Shown: piece after piece, positions 62,720 through 64,000 of the stretch
Layout: each line of letters opens with the position of its first letter
Position numbering within the stretch: the first letter of the stretch is position 1
Notes under the pieces: model-generated
Told to the model about the DNA's origin: nothing
Seen by the model: only the letters and a program-made list of their open reading frames with translations
Databases searched by the model: none
Program-made: the position numbers and the translations under genes
DNA from: Streptomyces sp. NBC_01210
GTDB taxonomy: Bacteria > Actinomycetota > Actinomycetes > Streptomycetales > Streptomycetaceae
DNA: 64,000 bases
Direction: 5' to 3'
Assembly: GCF_036010325.1 (NCBI RefSeq)
Contig: NZ_CP108549.1
Span: forward strand, 496,001-560,000

Positions 62720-64000
62720 TCATGCGGGCACCTCTCCTGTCGGGACGGCAGGTTCGGTTCGGGAGTTCTCAGCAGCACCGGGCGACGGTTCCTCGGGGTT
62801 CGAGGGCGGTGTGATCGGCAGGCAGACGCGGAATCTCGTGTCACCCGGCTGCGAGTCCACTCTGATGTCGCCATGGTGCTTGTTGACCACAATGCGGTAG
62901 GAGATGTCGAGGCCCAGACCGGTGCCCTCGCCCACCGGCTTCGTAGTGAAGAAGGGCTCGAAGATCCGCGGGCGAATGTCGGCCGGGATGCCGGAGCCGG
63001 TGTCGCGGACCTCGACGAAGAGTCGGTCGCCGTCGCGCCAGCTGGCAATCGTGAGGGTACCGCTGCCGTTCATCGCGCCGAGTGCGTTGTCAATGAGGTT
63101 CGTCCAGACCTGGTTGAGCTCCGCGCCGTACGCCGGAACGGGCGGCAGGCTGCGGTCGTACTCCTTCACCACCCGCACGGCCGGGGGGATTTTGGCCTGC
63201 AGCATCACCAGGGTGGCGTCGAGGAGTTCATGGACGTCGACGGGCTGCTGAGCGGCACGGTCGAGCTGGGAGTACTGGCGTGCCGCATCCACCAGACCCG
63301 AGATGCGGTTGACGGCATCCTCGATCTCTCCCATCAGGAGCTCGGTGTCGATCGTGTACGTCAGCCATCCCACCGCGGCCTGCCGGTTCTCGTCGCCCAG
63401 GCTGTCGGTCGCCTCGGACAGCCATGAGGCGTCGATGCCGCCGGCGACCAGGGTGGGGGCGATGTCCCAGGGCCGGCCCACGTCGTGGTCCTCCAGCCAG
63501 TCGCTGACTTCGTCCTCGGCGTCGGAGGCCTCGATCGCCGACAACTTGGGGGCGTTGGAGGCGCGCTGGACGGCCGCGTCCTGCATCTCGACCAGGTGGT
63601 GCAGTCGAGTGCCGTCCACACGGCCGTCGGCGATGAGGGCGAGCTTGTGGCGCATTTTGGTGACCCGGTCGCGCAGAGAGTCGGTGGCGCGTACGGCTGC
63701 CGCCGCGGGGTTGTTGAGCTCGTGGGTGAGTCCGGCGGTGAGCGAGCCGAGGGCCTCCAGGCGTTCGCGTTCGCCGATGATGGTGTTACTGGCACGGGTG
63801 CCGAAGAAGAGGCCTTCGAGCAGATGCAGGGCCATGGGGAACCAGGTGCGCACCGCGTAGGCGAACTCTTCGGCGGGCAGCACGAAGAGTTCGACGTCCG
63901 TGATGGCTCGCAGCGTGTTGGGGTAGGCCTGGTCCACCCGGTCCCCGAGGTAGGCCTGAGTGGCTCCGCTGTAGACGCCTACCTGATCGGTGCGGCCGAA
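62720..64000 (-). CDS. sensor histidine kinase, N-terminus outside window
   Basis: The frame is open to the right edge of the window, so the 5' part (minus strand) is missing; about 426 codons are visible. An N-terminal sensory region ends like a cyclic-nucleotide-binding domain ([20 protein letters not shown]). DHp box [20 protein letters not shown] carries the phosphoacceptor His; the ATPase domain shows [20 protein letters not shown] (N-box), [20 protein letters not shown] (G1) and [15 protein letters not shown] (G2). A Pro/Glu-rich tail follows. This resembles the cNMP-binding histidine kinases of actinobacteria. No response-regulator gene is visible. Confidence 0.92.
   Translation of the reverse strand, partial: FGRTDQVGVYSGATQAYLGDRVDQAYPNTLRAITDVELFVLPAEEFAYAVRTWFPMALHLLEGLFFGTRASNTIIGERERLEALGSLTAGLTHELNNPAAAAVRATDSLRDRVTKMRHKLALIADGRVDGTRLHHLVEMQDAAVQRASNAPKLSAIEASDAEDEVSDWLEDHDVGRPWDIAPTLVAGGIDASWLSEATDSLGDENRQAAVGWLTYTIDTELLMGEIEDAVNRISGLVDAARQYSQLDRAAQQPVDVHELLDATLVMLQAKIPPAVRVVKEYDRSLPPVPAYGAELNQVWTNLIDNALGAMNGSGTLTIASWRDGDRLFVEVRDTGSGIPADIRPRIFEPFFTTKPVGEGTGLGLDISYRIVVNKHHGDIRVDSQPGDTRFRVCLPITPPSNPEEPSPGAAENSRTEPAVPTGEVPA

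Overview
The window looks like a chromosomal segment of a Streptomyces or close relative. GC is very high throughout, codons end mostly in G or C, and GTG starts are common. Several gene families are typical of the genus: a SpoIIE-type PAS/GAF phosphatase, the XRE(DUF5753)/DUF397/HATPase trio, a DUF574-type methyltransferase, a BTAD regulator, a class F sortase, F420-dependent enzymes, DUF6381 and a rifampin monooxygenase. No rRNA, tRNA, CRISPR array or intact mobile element was seen. About eighteen gene relics (IS630 and IS21 pieces, truncated enzymes, frameshifted genes) lie among intact genes, which suggests a decaying accessory region such as a chromosome arm.

Layout. 0-7 kb: partial hydrolase, DUF6381 protein, cold-shock protein, a divergent TetR/methyltransferase pair sharing two operators, and a large PAS-PAS-GAF-PP2C phosphatase. 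7-14 kb: IS630 relics, a TetR/hydrolase pair, a lone VapB-like antitoxin, and the rifampin monooxygenase gene rox, which lies behind a 19-bp rifamycin-associated element and a 49-codon glycosyltransferase stub. 14-24 kb: a TetR/cytochrome P450 pair with two operators, a SUMF1-domain protein, a MerR regulator, two F420-type oxidoreductases and a serine hydrolase. 24-29 kb: class F sortase with a small secreted partner, GNAT, cupin, and the scrambled remains of a BTAD regulator and a hemerythrin gene. 30-37 kb: DUF574 methyltransferase, XRE/DUF397/HATPase group, PolX-PHP polymerase, APC permease, AraC regulator.

39.3-43.8 kb holds the most distinctive unit. It is a tightly overlapping four-gene operon: a GlxA-type regulator carrying a rare TTA codon, a thiamine-diphosphate enzyme of the acetolactate synthase fold, a SRPBCC protein, and a FabH-like ketosynthase whose catalytic His position is Asn. 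The gene set resembles acyloin-forming systems (ThDP enzyme plus KASIII-like acyltransferase) and may make a small bldA-controlled metabolite.

44-64 kb: a GT39-type membrane glycosyltransferase, a YhgE/Pip membrane protein, an HxlR/SDR pair with a shared operator, an NhaA antiporter split from its thioredoxin-like domain by a frameshift, a secreted beta-lactamase-fold hydrolase, an atypical response regulator, a stand-alone hemC, a membrane sulfatase-type enzyme, a zinc alcohol dehydrogenase, a VOC protein, a frameshifted HAD phosphatase, an Ohr peroxidase, and a sensor kinase running off the right edge.
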